Source: Gallionella sp.
GTDB lineage: Bacteria > Pseudomonadota > Gammaproteobacteria > Burkholderiales > Gallionellaceae
NCBI GenBank assembly: GCA_028710525.1
Contig: JAQTTY010000001.1
Span: 124,001 to 188,000 of the forward strand
Direction: 5' to 3'
DNA: 64,000 nt
Part shown: positions 31,268-39,418 of the stretch, in pieces
Layout: every line of letters begins with the position of its first letter
Numbering within the stretch: position 1 is the stretch's first letter
The notes under the pieces: generated by a model
What the model saw: the letters and a program-made list of their open reading frames with translations, nothing else
The model's database searches: none
Told to the model about the DNA's origin: nothing
Made by a program: the position numbers and the translations under genes

Positions 31268-33007
31268 TTACGCGTAAGTGGCACGTACCTTCATGTAGGC
31301 GGCAAGCAAGCGGGTATGCATATCGCTGCCTTGCATGTCCTCCCCCAAGTTCACCAAGCCGAAGAACTGCTCTTCCCCGCTGAGTAAGCGGTCGGCGAGG
31401 GCTGTGGTCTCGGTGCCGAACATCAGCTCCAGATTAGCCGCATAGGCATCGCTGCTGCCAGCTTTGGAATCGGCATCCAGTTGTACCAGTTGCGAGATGC
31501 AGCGATACACGCGAGCACGGGCCTCTGGCAGATGGCCTAGCTGCGCGATCCAAGTGCAGCCTTGCAAGATACCTTCTTCATCACCCACGGCGATAGATAG
31601 CAGCGTCTTGAGTTCGCCCACACGCAAGGTCGCCCAGGGTGTGTTGGCATCGGCAGCCAAACCGATCAGTGTGGTCACCGCGAGGTTGTCGGCGAGGTCC
31701 AGATCGAGGATGGTGTCGAGCAAGTCGTCGCATTCCTCTTCGCTCAATTCCTGCAAGCGCAACAACGCAGGACGCACCAGATTACCCACGGTGTTGTTCT
31801 GCCATTGCAGTTCTTCTATGGGGTAAATCTCCGACATGCCAGGCACGAAGATGCGGCAAGTGTAGACATCCAGATGGGTGAAGTCGGCGACATAGATGTC
31901 GTGACCGCTGGCGTGGATGGCATCGCAGCACCAGCGATAGTCTTCCTCTGTAGTGGTGCCAAAGTTCCAATCTACAAATTCTAAATCGGGTGTGTCGCGC
32001 AAAAATTCCCAGCTGATGACACCGCTGGAATCGACGAAGTGGATCTCCAGATTCTGCGCATCGGTGATCTCTTCCATGTCTAAGCCGGGTGCGGGGAAAT
32101 CCTTGAGCGTATCCAGCGCGCGACCTTGCAGCAACTCTGTTAGTGCGCGTTCCAGTGCCACTTCGAAGCGCGGATGCGCGCCGAAACTGGCGAAGCAGCC
32201 TTGGTCTTCGGGGTGCAGCAGCGTCACGTTCATTACCGGATATTTGCCACCCAGCGAAGCATCTTTGACCAAGATGCCATAGCCCGCAGCACGCAGACCT
32301 TTGATGCCCGCAGCGATGCGCGGATAACGCGCGATGACTTCTTCAGGTACATCGGGCAGACAGATGGCTTCGCGGATGATGCGGAATTTGATGTCGCGTT
32401 CGAAGATTTCGGCCAGCGCCTGTGTGCGCGCTTCCATCATGGTGTTACCCGCCGACATGCCGTTGCTCACATACAGATTACCGATCACGTTCACCGGGAA
32501 CAACACGGTCTTGTCGTCGCGCAAGCGCTGATAGGGAATCGCACAGATGCCGCGTTCGGCGTTACCGGAATTTAAGTCGATCAACTGGCTGGCCGCGACG
32601 GCTTGCTCAGGGTTATAGAAGTCTTGCAGTCGGGCCGTGAGCAACTCAGACGGCCAGTTATCACTATGTACCGGTAACCAACGTTCATTTGGATAATGTA
32701 CGAAGTCGCTATGGCTGATGGTCTTGCCTAGATAAAAATGCGTCCAGAAATAATTGGTGCCGAGTCGCTCAAAGAACTCACCCAGCGCACTCGCACGTGC
32801 TGCCAACTCTGAGCCGCCCTTGCCATTACTGAACAAGCGTGTGCAGTCGCTGTCGGTGACATGCACCGACCAGATGTTCTCGATCTCGTTCAGCCAAGAA
32901 CGCTCGACCACATGGAAGCCAAGTGCCTCCAGCTTGCCGTGCAGCGTGCGGATTGAAGATTCCAGCGAAGCGTCTTTGCTGGGGATGAAGGTCTCTTGAG
33001 TGCTCAT
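31268..33007 (-). CDS. ycaO: YcaO-domain protein (RimO accessory type)
   Basis: 579 residues, the length of E. coli YcaO (about 586). The N-terminal ~380 residues are the ATP-binding YcaO domain (SNGKGGSELAARASALGEFFER, MMEARTQALAEIFERD, ERALTELLQGRAL); the C-terminal helical part is TPR-like. E. coli YcaO supports RimO methylthiolation of ribosomal S12. No peptide precursor or cyclodehydratase gene is adjacent, so a RiPP role is unlikely. Confidence 0.9.
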   Translation of the reverse strand: MSTQETFIPSKDASLESSIRTLHGKLEALGFHVVERSWLNEIENIWSVHVTDSDCTRLFSNGKGGSELAARASALGEFFERLGTNYFWTHFYLGKTISHSDFVHYPNERWLPVHSDNWPSELLTARLQDFYNPEQAVAASQLIDLNSGNAERGICAIPYQRLRDDKTVLFPVNVIGNLYVSNGMSAGNTMMEARTQALAEIFERDIKFRIIREAICLPDVPEEVIARYPRIAAGIKGLRAAGYGILVKDASLGGKYPVMNVTLLHPEDQGCFASFGAHPRFEVALERALTELLQGRALDTLKDFPAPGLDMEEITDAQNLEIHFVDSSGVISWEFLRDTPDLEFVDWNFGTTTEEDYRWCCDAIHASGHDIYVADFTHLDVYTCRIFVPGMSEIYPIEELQWQNNTVGNLVRPALLRLQELSEEECDDLLDTILDLDLADNLAVTTLIGLAADANTPWATLRVGELKTLLSIAVGDEEGILQGCTWIAQLGHLPEARARVYRCISQLVQLDADSKAGSSDAYAANLELMFGTETTALADRLLSGEEQFFGLVNLGEDMQGSDMHTRLLAAYMKVRATYA

Positions 33008-33090
33008 AAACGTGCTCGCGTGTGATGTTGGGGGTTAAACGTGCCGCATAGTAACCGCGCACGGCGTTTGAGTGTGTTACAGCGAGTGCT

Positions 33091-34755
33091 TCACTTGCGT
33101 GCCAGTGCCTGCAAAATATCTTGCAGCAACTCCCAGCACCGAGCTACCGATGCGATCTCCACACGTTCGCCGGGTGCATGTGCGCCGCTGATGTCGGGGC
33201 CGAAAGAGATCATGTCCAGATGCGGATGACTGGCGGCGAGCAGGCCGCACTCCAGACCGGCATGGATCACTTGCAGTCCGGCGGGTTGGCCGTAGCGGGT
33301 GTTGTATACCTGTTGGCACAATGCCAGCAAAGGCGACGCTGGGTTGGGTGTCCAGCCCGGATACGCGCCGTCTGTCCACGCTTGCAGCTCGTAAGTTTTC
33401 GCGTAGCTGACCAGTTTGTCTGCCAGAGTCGTCGCACGTGCGTCGTGCAGCGAGCGCACTTTGAAGGTGGCCTTGAACTTGCCCTCGTGCAGACCCACCA
33501 CACCTAGATTCGATGAAGTGTCGGTGACGCCATCGAAGTCGGCACTCATGCTATTCACCCCGTTAAGAGAGGTATCTAGGAAGGCGAGGATGCGGTCACT
33601 TGCTTCAATTGTTAACGCATACCCTCCCCCTAGGAGGTAACCAGCGACTTGTCCGCTTGCGGACTTAGTCGAATGGCTAGTAGTTTCTTCAGGGAGGGCT
33701 AGGGAGGGGGTGGAGTCCTCGGTGCTCAGCTGTGCTACCCCCATCCCATCCTTCCCCCTTATATGGGGAAGGTGATCGGCAGCGAATGTTACTTTTGCGT
33801 CCACCGCTGCATAGCGTGTCTGCCATGACTCATGCCGATGCTTTACCCACTCATCTATGCTGGCCGCAACAGCAATAGGTAAGGCGCACAGCGCATAAGC
33901 TTCGCGCGGGATGGCGTTGCGCGCGGTGCCGCCGCTCAGCTCTATCAGTCGCACATCGCTATGCGCGCTCAGGTCGCGCAGTGCTTCGGCCAACAGCTTG
34001 ATGGCGTTGCCACGTCCTTGATGAATGTCGATGCCGGAATGTCCGCCGCGCAGACCGCTCACATCGAAGCGCAGCAGCGCGTAGTCCTCGGGGATGCGCT
34101 CAAATAAGTCCTCCGTTCGCCCTGAGCTTGTCGAAGGGGGCATGTCGGCATCCGTACATGGTTCGACAAGCTCACCACGAACGGATGCACAGCTCATACG
34201 CACCTCGACGTCCACACCACCCGCACAGCCCAGATAGAAGTGCCCCCACTCTTCAGTATCCAGATTGATGAGGGTCTTGCCTTGCAACTCTCCCGCCGTC
34301 AGACCGCGCGCGCCATCCATGCCGGATTCTTCATTGATGGTGAGCAACACTTCTAGCGGCGGATGCACCAAGCCCGGTGCTTCGAGGGCGGCCAATGCCA
34401 GCGCCACACCTATGCCGTTGTCCGCACCCAAGGTGGTGTTCGCGGCGATCAGCCAGCCATCGCGCACCACGGTGCTTATCGCATCACGCTCGAAGTCGTG
34501 CACGGTGCCCGAGTTGGCCTGGCACACCATGTCGAGATGGCCTTGCAGGATCACGCCGGGCTGCTGCTCGCAACCGGGGCTGGAGGCTTTGCTCAGGATC
34601 AGATTACCTACCGCATCCTCGCGTGCCGCGATGCCGTGTTCAGCTGCCCAAGCGCTGAGCTTGGCTTTCAAGGCGGCTTCTTTATAAGAGGGGCGAGGGG
34701 TTTCGCACAAAGTGGCGAAGTGTGACCAGACGATGGTGGGGTGCAGGGTTCTCAT
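33091..34755 (-). CDS. pepD: Cytosol non-specific dipeptidase (M20) with two in-frame repeat insertions
   Basis: Di-zinc aminoacyl-histidine dipeptidase. 554 residues, longer than the ~485 of E. coli PepD. Metal and catalytic residues are visible in LQGHLDMVCQ, TLGADNGIG, INEESGMDGARG and HAGLECG. Two insertions explain the extra length: about 25 residues (SVRGELVEP ... STSSGRTE) near residue 200 and about 50 residues near residue 340, both encoded by dispersed repeats. ATG 34755 gives MRTLHPTIVW; a 30-residue longer frame reads into repeat DNA. Confidence 0.94.
   Translation of the reverse strand: MRTLHPTIVWSHFATLCETPRPSYKEAALKAKLSAWAAEHGIAAREDAVGNLILSKASSPGCEQQPGVILQGHLDMVCQANSGTVHDFERDAISTVVRDGWLIAANTTLGADNGIGVALALAALEAPGLVHPPLEVLLTINEESGMDGARGLTAGELQGKTLINLDTEEWGHFYLGCAGGVDVEVRMSCASVRGELVEPCTDADMPPSTSSGRTEDLFERIPEDYALLRFDVSGLRGGHSGIDIHQGRGNAIKLLAEALRDLSAHSDVRLIELSGGTARNAIPREAYALCALPIAVAASIDEWVKHRHESWQTRYAAVDAKVTFAADHLPHIRGKDGMGVAQLSTEDSTPSLALPEETTSHSTKSASGQVAGYLLGGGYALTIEASDRILAFLDTSLNGVNSMSADFDGVTDTSSNLGVVGLHEGKFKATFKVRSLHDARATTLADKLVSYAKTYELQAWTDGAYPGWTPNPASPLLALCQQVYNTRYGQPAGLQVIHAGLECGLLAASHPHLDMISFGPDISGAHAPGERVEIASVARCWELLQDILQALARK
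33620..33775. repeat. GC-rich palindromic repeat inside pepD
   Basis: cataccctccccctaggagg pairs with agggagggctagggaggggg; further on are acccccatcccatccttccc and ttatatggggaaggtga. The pattern matches the repeats in recG and the fis-purH spacer. The insertion keeps the pepD frame open. Confidence 0.72.
34112..34185. repeat. Inverted repeat ccgttcg/gagcttgtcgaa inside pepD
   Basis: Left arm 34112-34135 (tccgttcgccctgagcttgt...) and right arm 34162-34185 pair over 24 bases with three mismatches. On the coding strand it gives the peptides RGELVEP and STSSGRTE, which I recognise as translations of a repeat widespread in proteobacterial genomes. Other copies: 4016-4068 and 63369-63392. Confidence 0.9.
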
Positions 34756-34785
34756 GGGGTTTGCGATTGTTGGGGTGAAAAATTC

Positions 34786-34930
34786 TGAGTACCTCGAAAA
34801 ACCTACTGCGCGACTCGATTGCGGCGTTGCGCGGTGCTCACTCATCGCCTATCTCCTCGATATGTCTCAATCGCTCCGCTCCGTGCGCCTTGCACTCAAG
34901 CTGCTCGCTACGGTTTTTCGAGGCACTCAT
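34786..34930. repeat. MITE-like element with cctcgaaaaacc terminal inverted repeats
   Basis: tgagtacctcgaaaaacc at 34786 is mirrored by ggtttttcgaggcactca ending at 34929; the 12-bp core is perfect and similarity extends further inward (ctactgcgcg versus cgtagcgagc). The ~145-bp body has no gene. It lies just upstream of pepD. Confidence 0.65.
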
Positions 34931-35101
34931 TCTAAATGAGGATGGCGGGCGAGCGCGGCGGATTGTTGCAGCGGCGAAATAAATCCGCAATCAGCATGAA
35001 ATATTACGCTGCCAAGCTGCGCGCATGAACGCCATCCAAATCATCGCAACTAATACCCCATCGCCAACAAGCGGCTACCTCGCGCATCTCGGAGGGTTGC
35101 T

Positions 35102-35920
35102 ATGAACACGCATCAAGTTCGTTCTATCTTCCTCTCCGACATCCATCTGGGCACCAAGGCATGCCAAGCCGAGAATCTGTTGGACTTCATGAAGAACTAT
35201 TCCTCGGAATATGTGTTCCTGCTCGGCGACATCGTCGATCTGTGGTCGATGAGTCGTGGTGGCGTGAGTTGGACGCCGGCGCAGAACACCTTCGTGCAGA
35301 AGATGCTGCGCCGCGCGCGCCATGGGGAGAAGGTGTTCTTCATTCCGGGTAACCACGACGAAGCGATGCGCGAATATGTCGGCACTTCGTTCGGCGATGT
35401 CATGGTGGTGCACGAATATATCCACACTGCGGCGGACGGGCGTAAATATCTGTTGCTGCACGGCGACGAGTTCGATCAGGTCACCATGCATTACAAATGG
35501 GTCGCTATCCTCGGCGACATGGCTTACAACCTGCTGGTGCGCATCAATATCTACCTGTCTTGGCTGCGCCGTACTTTTAAGATACACGGCTATTGGTCGT
35601 TGGCCGGTTACGCCAAACGCAAGATCAAGACCGCAGTGAACTTCATCTTCAATTTTGAGGATGCGGTCATGCATCACGCACGTGAACTGGGCATGGATGG
35701 CGCCATCTGTGGCCATATCCATTGGCCTGCCATCAAAGAGGTAGACGGCCTCACCTATATCAATTGCGGCGATTGGGTGGATAGCTGCACCGCTATCGTC
35801 GAGCATCCGGACGGGCGCATGGAGTTGATCCATTGGGGCGTTGCACAACAGACCCAGCCGCTCAATTTACCTAAGCCGAAAGCAATCGAAACTGAAACCG
35901 AAGCCGAACTCACCGTCTAA
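35102..35920 (+). CDS. Metallophosphoesterase, LpxH/PlcP-like
   Basis: 272 residues. Calcineurin-like metal sites are complete: FLSDIHLG, LLGDIVDLW, PGNHDE, LLHGDEFD and GHIHWP. Annotated relatives are UDP-2,3-diacylglucosamine diphosphatase-like, but length and the downstream GT4 gene match PlcP, the phospholipase C-type enzyme that yields diacylglycerol from phospholipids during phosphate limitation. GGAGGG precedes the ATG. No Pho-box-like ctgtcat repeat was seen upstream, so regulation is open. Confidence 0.82.
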   Translation: MNTHQVRSIFLSDIHLGTKACQAENLLDFMKNYSSEYVFLLGDIVDLWSMSRGGVSWTPAQNTFVQKMLRRARHGEKVFFIPGNHDEAMREYVGTSFGDVMVVHEYIHTAADGRKYLLLHGDEFDQVTMHYKWVAILGDMAYNLLVRINIYLSWLRRTFKIHGYWSLAGYAKRKIKTAVNFIFNFEDAVMHHARELGMDGAICGHIHWPAIKEVDGLTYINCGDWVDSCTAIVEHPDGRMELIHWGVAQQTQPLNLPKPKAIETETEAELTV

Positions 35921-35929
35921 AAAATTATT

Positions 35930-37114
35930 ATGAAGATACTGTTTCTCTCCGATGTCTATTTCCCGCGCGTCAACGGCGTGTCCACTTCCATTCAGACTTT
36001 CAGGCATAACCTGCGTCTGCTCGGCCACACTGTGCATCTGATCGCGCCTGACTATCAGTCGGTCAGCGCCGACGAGAGCGACATCGTGCGTATCCCCGCC
36101 AGCGCTATCCCCTTGGACCCAGAAGATCGCTTGATGAGTTTTCGTGCCGTGATGAAACAAGTAGAACGCTTGCGCGCAGAGAACTACGACCTCATCCATG
36201 TGCAGACGCCCTTCGTTGCGCATTACCTAGGCACCAAGCTGGCACGTAAGCTGGGCATACCCTGCGTGGAGACCTATCACACCTTCTTCGAGGAATACCT
36301 CTACCACTACATTCCGTTGGTGCCCAAGCAAGTGATGCGCTCGCTGGCGAAACGATTCTCGCGCCATCAGGGTAATAGCTTGCACGGCATGATCGTGCCC
36401 ACCCAGCCCATGCAAAAAGTGCTGTGCGATTACGGCATCGTGACGCGCTCGGAAGTCATCTCCACCGGCATAGAAGCGGCCAGTTTCGAGCTAGGCGATA
36501 GAGCGTGGTTCCGCGAGAAATATCACATCGTGCAAGACCGCCCCATGCTGCTGTTCGTCGGGCGTGTGGCACACGAAAAGAACATCGGCTTCTTGCTCAA
36601 GATGCTGGTGCAAGTGCGCAAGGTCATCCCCGAAATATTGTTAGTCATCACCGGCGAAGGCCCAGCGCAGAAAAGTCTGGCGCACGCTAGCGTAGAACTA
36701 GGCTTGAGCGACAACGTGCAATTCATCGGCTATCTAGATAGAGAGAACGAGCTCAACAGCTGTTATCACTCTGCCGACATCTTCGTATTCTCCTCACGCA
36801 CCGAGACCCAAGGTCTGGTGCTGCTAGAAGCAATGGCGCAAGGCACGGCGGTGGTATCGACCGCCGAGCTAGGCACACTAGAAGTGCTGCGCGAAGGCGA
36901 AGGTGTGTGGATTGCACCTGAAGAAGAGACCGAGTTCGCCGCCAAAGTCGTCAAGCTACTGCACGACCCCGAAGCTCGCGCGCAACTCGGTGCGGCAGGC
37001 CGCGACTACGCCCACACTTGGTCCGCTGCCAAACAAGCCGAACGTATGTTGGATTTTTATGGGGAAGTGCTGAGTGCAGCAACGGTCGGTGTTGAAGAGT
37101 TGGTGCTGAGCTAG
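35930..37114 (+). CDS. GT4 glycosyltransferase, probable diacylglycerol glycosyltransferase
   Basis: 394 residues. GT4/GT-B architecture: N-terminal FLSDVYFPRVNGVSTSIQTF, C-terminal FVGRVAHEKNIGFLL, and the EX7E motif in TETQGLVLLEAMAQG. Related to bacterial alpha-glycosyl-diacylglycerol synthases. Nine bases separate it from the PlcP-like gene, suggesting that one enzyme frees diacylglycerol and this one glycosylates it. Confidence 0.87.
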   Translation: MKILFLSDVYFPRVNGVSTSIQTFRHNLRLLGHTVHLIAPDYQSVSADESDIVRIPASAIPLDPEDRLMSFRAVMKQVERLRAENYDLIHVQTPFVAHYLGTKLARKLGIPCVETYHTFFEEYLYHYIPLVPKQVMRSLAKRFSRHQGNSLHGMIVPTQPMQKVLCDYGIVTRSEVISTGIEAASFELGDRAWFREKYHIVQDRPMLLFVGRVAHEKNIGFLLKMLVQVRKVIPEILLVITGEGPAQKSLAHASVELGLSDNVQFIGYLDRENELNSCYHSADIFVFSSRTETQGLVLLEAMAQGTAVVSTAELGTLEVLREGEGVWIAPEEETEFAAKVVKLLHDPEARAQLGAAGRDYAHTWSAAKQAERMLDFYGEVLSAATVGVEELVLS

Positions 37115-37266
37115 GTGCGGTGGATTACGTGTGGTCAGTAGCCGCAGTTCAATTTGAAAAAATCATGCGATTGGGTGTCTCTTACTAACCCATAGCGGTC
37201 GTTGCTGAAAACAATTGCGATGCAGACCTCGTTAGCTAGAAAATCAGGAGTTGGATGCTTGGTTGT

Positions 37267-38013
37267 TTACTTGCGCAGATTACTTGTCCAATTTTCTCTG
37301 GAAGCTTTGCCAAGTTCCCATCCTTTAAACCAAGCAGCTTTCATTACTTCTTGGTCATCGTCATAGGGGTTATCTTCTTTTTGCAAGCCATTTGAATAAG
37401 CCATCTTGCCTGCCTGAGTAATCCCATCATTCTTCCTAAATAATTTTGTGCGAACTTTTTGAATCACAAAGATTGCAGCCCCACCCACGAGAATAAGTAT
37501 TACCGCTCCAAAACCGCCAACACCTGCTTGCAAAACACCTTTAGAAATTCCTGCTGAATTAGATATTGCGGGGGGCGATGCGATACATTCGCCCGATGAA
37601 ATCCTGATCGATGTGAATTTCTCGCCATTTTTGTCGAAGTAATCATAAAGCATGGGAATTTTAAATCTCCTGGCCGCTTCCATGCTGCTATTCGTGCATA
37701 AGTTATTTAGCAAGTCTGGACGTGTTTTGGCGTTAAAGGCATCTACGTCAATCTCGTCAACTGAACTATTTACGAACGTGTAACGGTAATGGAATTCGCC
37801 ATTTTCACCAGAAACGCTATCACCTCTTAAGTCAGCGCTATACATCTTTGGAAGATTCTTGTTAAGAATTTCAGCGGACTGCAACAATTCACGCTCCACC
37901 TCCATTTTTTCAGCCTCGTTGCGATAGTTACCCGCAATGGCTGGTGTTATCCACATAAGCAAAATAAAAGCTGCAAGATTGACGCCAAGAATTTCTTGAT
38001 AAGCTGGCTTCAT
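37267..38013 (-). CDS. Unknown exported single-span protein
   Basis: 248 residues, not recognised. Signal-peptide-like N-terminus ending ITPAIAGNYRN, an extracytoplasmic region of ~130 residues with two Cys, a strong membrane span (GVGGFGAVILILVGGAAIFV) and a charged C-terminal tail. AT-richer than its surroundings. Last of three minus-strand genes that may have arrived together. Confidence 0.65.
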   Translation of the reverse strand: MKPAYQEILGVNLAAFILLMWITPAIAGNYRNEAEKMEVERELLQSAEILNKNLPKMYSADLRGDSVSGENGEFHYRYTFVNSSVDEIDVDAFNAKTRPDLLNNLCTNSSMEAARRFKIPMLYDYFDKNGEKFTSIRISSGECIASPPAISNSAGISKGVLQAGVGGFGAVILILVGGAAIFVIQKVRTKLFRKNDGITQAGKMAYSNGLQKEDNPYDDDQEVMKAAWFKGWELGKASRENWTSNLRK

Positions 38014-38053
38014 TAGTCACCTTTCGAAAAGTAATTCATAGGCCGCATACCCT

Positions 38054-38515
38054 CTACCCTATAAAGTTAATAAACCATTTAATAGGAAGAGTGGCCCACA
38101 AAATTGTGATAGTAGCCGCTATGATCATAACTGAAAGAATAAGAATATTTTTTAAGGCTGATGAATTCGGATCAACTAAAACCAATCTATCTTGTGGGGG
38201 TAGCTTGGAATTCGACCAAATCACTTGAGCGGTTTTAAATATAAACAGCCACGCTACCGAGCTGAATATTATTTTTATAGCCGTCTGTTCGAGGCGGTGC
38301 TCATTTAGATAAGCCGATGCAATGACAAAAAGCAAGATAACTAGAATAAAGCCAACCCATATCGCAGCAAATTTATTAGCTCCAGATTCTTTGGGTTTAT
38401 GCCTTGAGGAGGCAGGTTTGTACTTGCCAGTCCCATCACACTTAATGCAAATCATATTGCGATGATGTCCATCGCCATTGCAGTAAGGGCACTCTGTATC
38501 ATTAGTCGCACTCAT
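38054..38515 (-). CDS. Unknown membrane protein with a DnaJ-like zinc ribbon
   Basis: 153 residues. The N-terminus holds two CxxC pairs (CPYCNGDGHH and CIKCDGTGKY) spaced as in the DnaJ central zinc region, then three hydrophobic segments (about 50-70, 82-102, 125-148). No family assigned. Its ATG overlaps the stop of the upstream gene by 4 bp. Confidence 0.65.
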   Translation of the reverse strand: MSATNDTECPYCNGDGHHRNMICIKCDGTGKYKPASSRHKPKESGANKFAAIWVGFILVILLFVIASAYLNEHRLEQTAIKIIFSSVAWLFIFKTAQVIWSNSKLPPQDRLVLVDPNSSALKNILILSVMIIAATITILWATLPIKWFINFIG

Positions 38516-39078
38516 TCGCCCAGCCCCATTCCGAAAATCGCATTTGTTTTTACATACGCCTTATTGGATTCATATAAAAACCAGCCGCCCCCAACAATAT
38601 GACGGTGAGCAAAACTTAATTCACCAAGATCACGTTGAAGTAGAAGGTAATGGCAAGACAAACCTTCTTCTGGAATATTGCCTCCGTAAGAAACAATGTC
38701 ACCAAGCTTAGCTCGGTCTCCTTTGCGCTCAACCTTTTCAAGAAAAACGTTATGCCATTCAGGCAATACAAACAGATCCCCCATGCGCACCCCCATGTAA
38801 GGAATATGAACTTCCCCACCCCAATCGCCAGGATCGAAAGAGAGGCCAGTTTCGGGCCCGGAGAGTGTGAACGCTACCTGCTTGTGTAAATTTGATAGAT
38901 GAGAACGGTGCACTTGCTCTTTAACCAGCACGCGCCAGACTTCGCTATTGTTGAAAGGGAAACACACTGACTGCACATCAATGAGCCTAATTAATTCACC
39001 AATCAGCGAAATGACAAATTCTGGCAGCACTTCCTCAGGTTGGCCTGTATTAAAAACTGGATACTCATCATCTGTCAT
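38512..39078 (-). CDS. Unknown soluble protein, first gene of the AT-rich trio
   Basis: 188 residues, no signal peptide or membrane span, not recognised. Acidic N-terminus; aromatic-rich centre (DPGDWGGEVHIPYMGVRMGD). GGAGGAAAG stands before the ATG, so this start is firm. ATGA overlap with the zinc-ribbon membrane protein indicates co-translation. Confidence 0.65.
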   Translation of the reverse strand: MTDDEYPVFNTGQPEEVLPEFVISLIGELIRLIDVQSVCFPFNNSEVWRVLVKEQVHRSHLSNLHKQVAFTLSGPETGLSFDPGDWGGEVHIPYMGVRMGDLFVLPEWHNVFLEKVERKGDRAKLGDIVSYGGNIPEEGLSCHYLLLQRDLGELSFAHRHIVGGGWFLYESNKAYVKTNAIFGMGLGE

Positions 39079-39418
39079 AACTTTCCTCCATTTAGAATTT
39101 AAGGTGCAGAGTTGGTACGGTCCAGTATGTCTACGGTAACTTCGGGGGCGTGAAGCTTATCAAATTGAATCCCTTGAGCTGCGCTTAGTAGGAAATAGCT
39201 CAACAGCAAATTCCAGATAACCTAAAAATTTACACATAGAAAATCCTTTGCAACTAAAGAGGGCAGTATCGTATTTATCTTGAAATAGATTCATGCTCAC
39301 ACGCAATCTCGCCCTTGCGGCGGGACAATATGCCTAATGGCCTACATCCAGCCTATATATTTGGATGTCCGGTTCTGGCCGATTTGAGTCCTTCGGTAGT
39401 ATGCCGCAATATCATCTA
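39079..39418. other. 340-base spacer with a possible gene remnant
   Basis: On the minus strand a 36-codon frame from a TTG (39209 to 39099) reads a hydrophobic start (LLSYFLLSAAQ) and then gene-like FDKLHAPEVTVDILDRT. It may be a tiny secreted peptide or the tail of a lost gene; an in-frame stop lies just upstream. The rest shows a short gcccttgcggcggg hairpin and nothing else. Confidence 0.3.

Noticed and set aside
31268..33007. RiPP biosynthesis cluster around YcaO
   Set aside because: No precursor peptide, dehydrogenase or transporter nearby, and the C-terminal domain fits the RimO accessory type.
37130..37230. Similarity between this spacer and the terC leader (gcggtcgtt / gcggcgataag strings)
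   Set aside because: The resemblance is too loose to call a repeat by eye.
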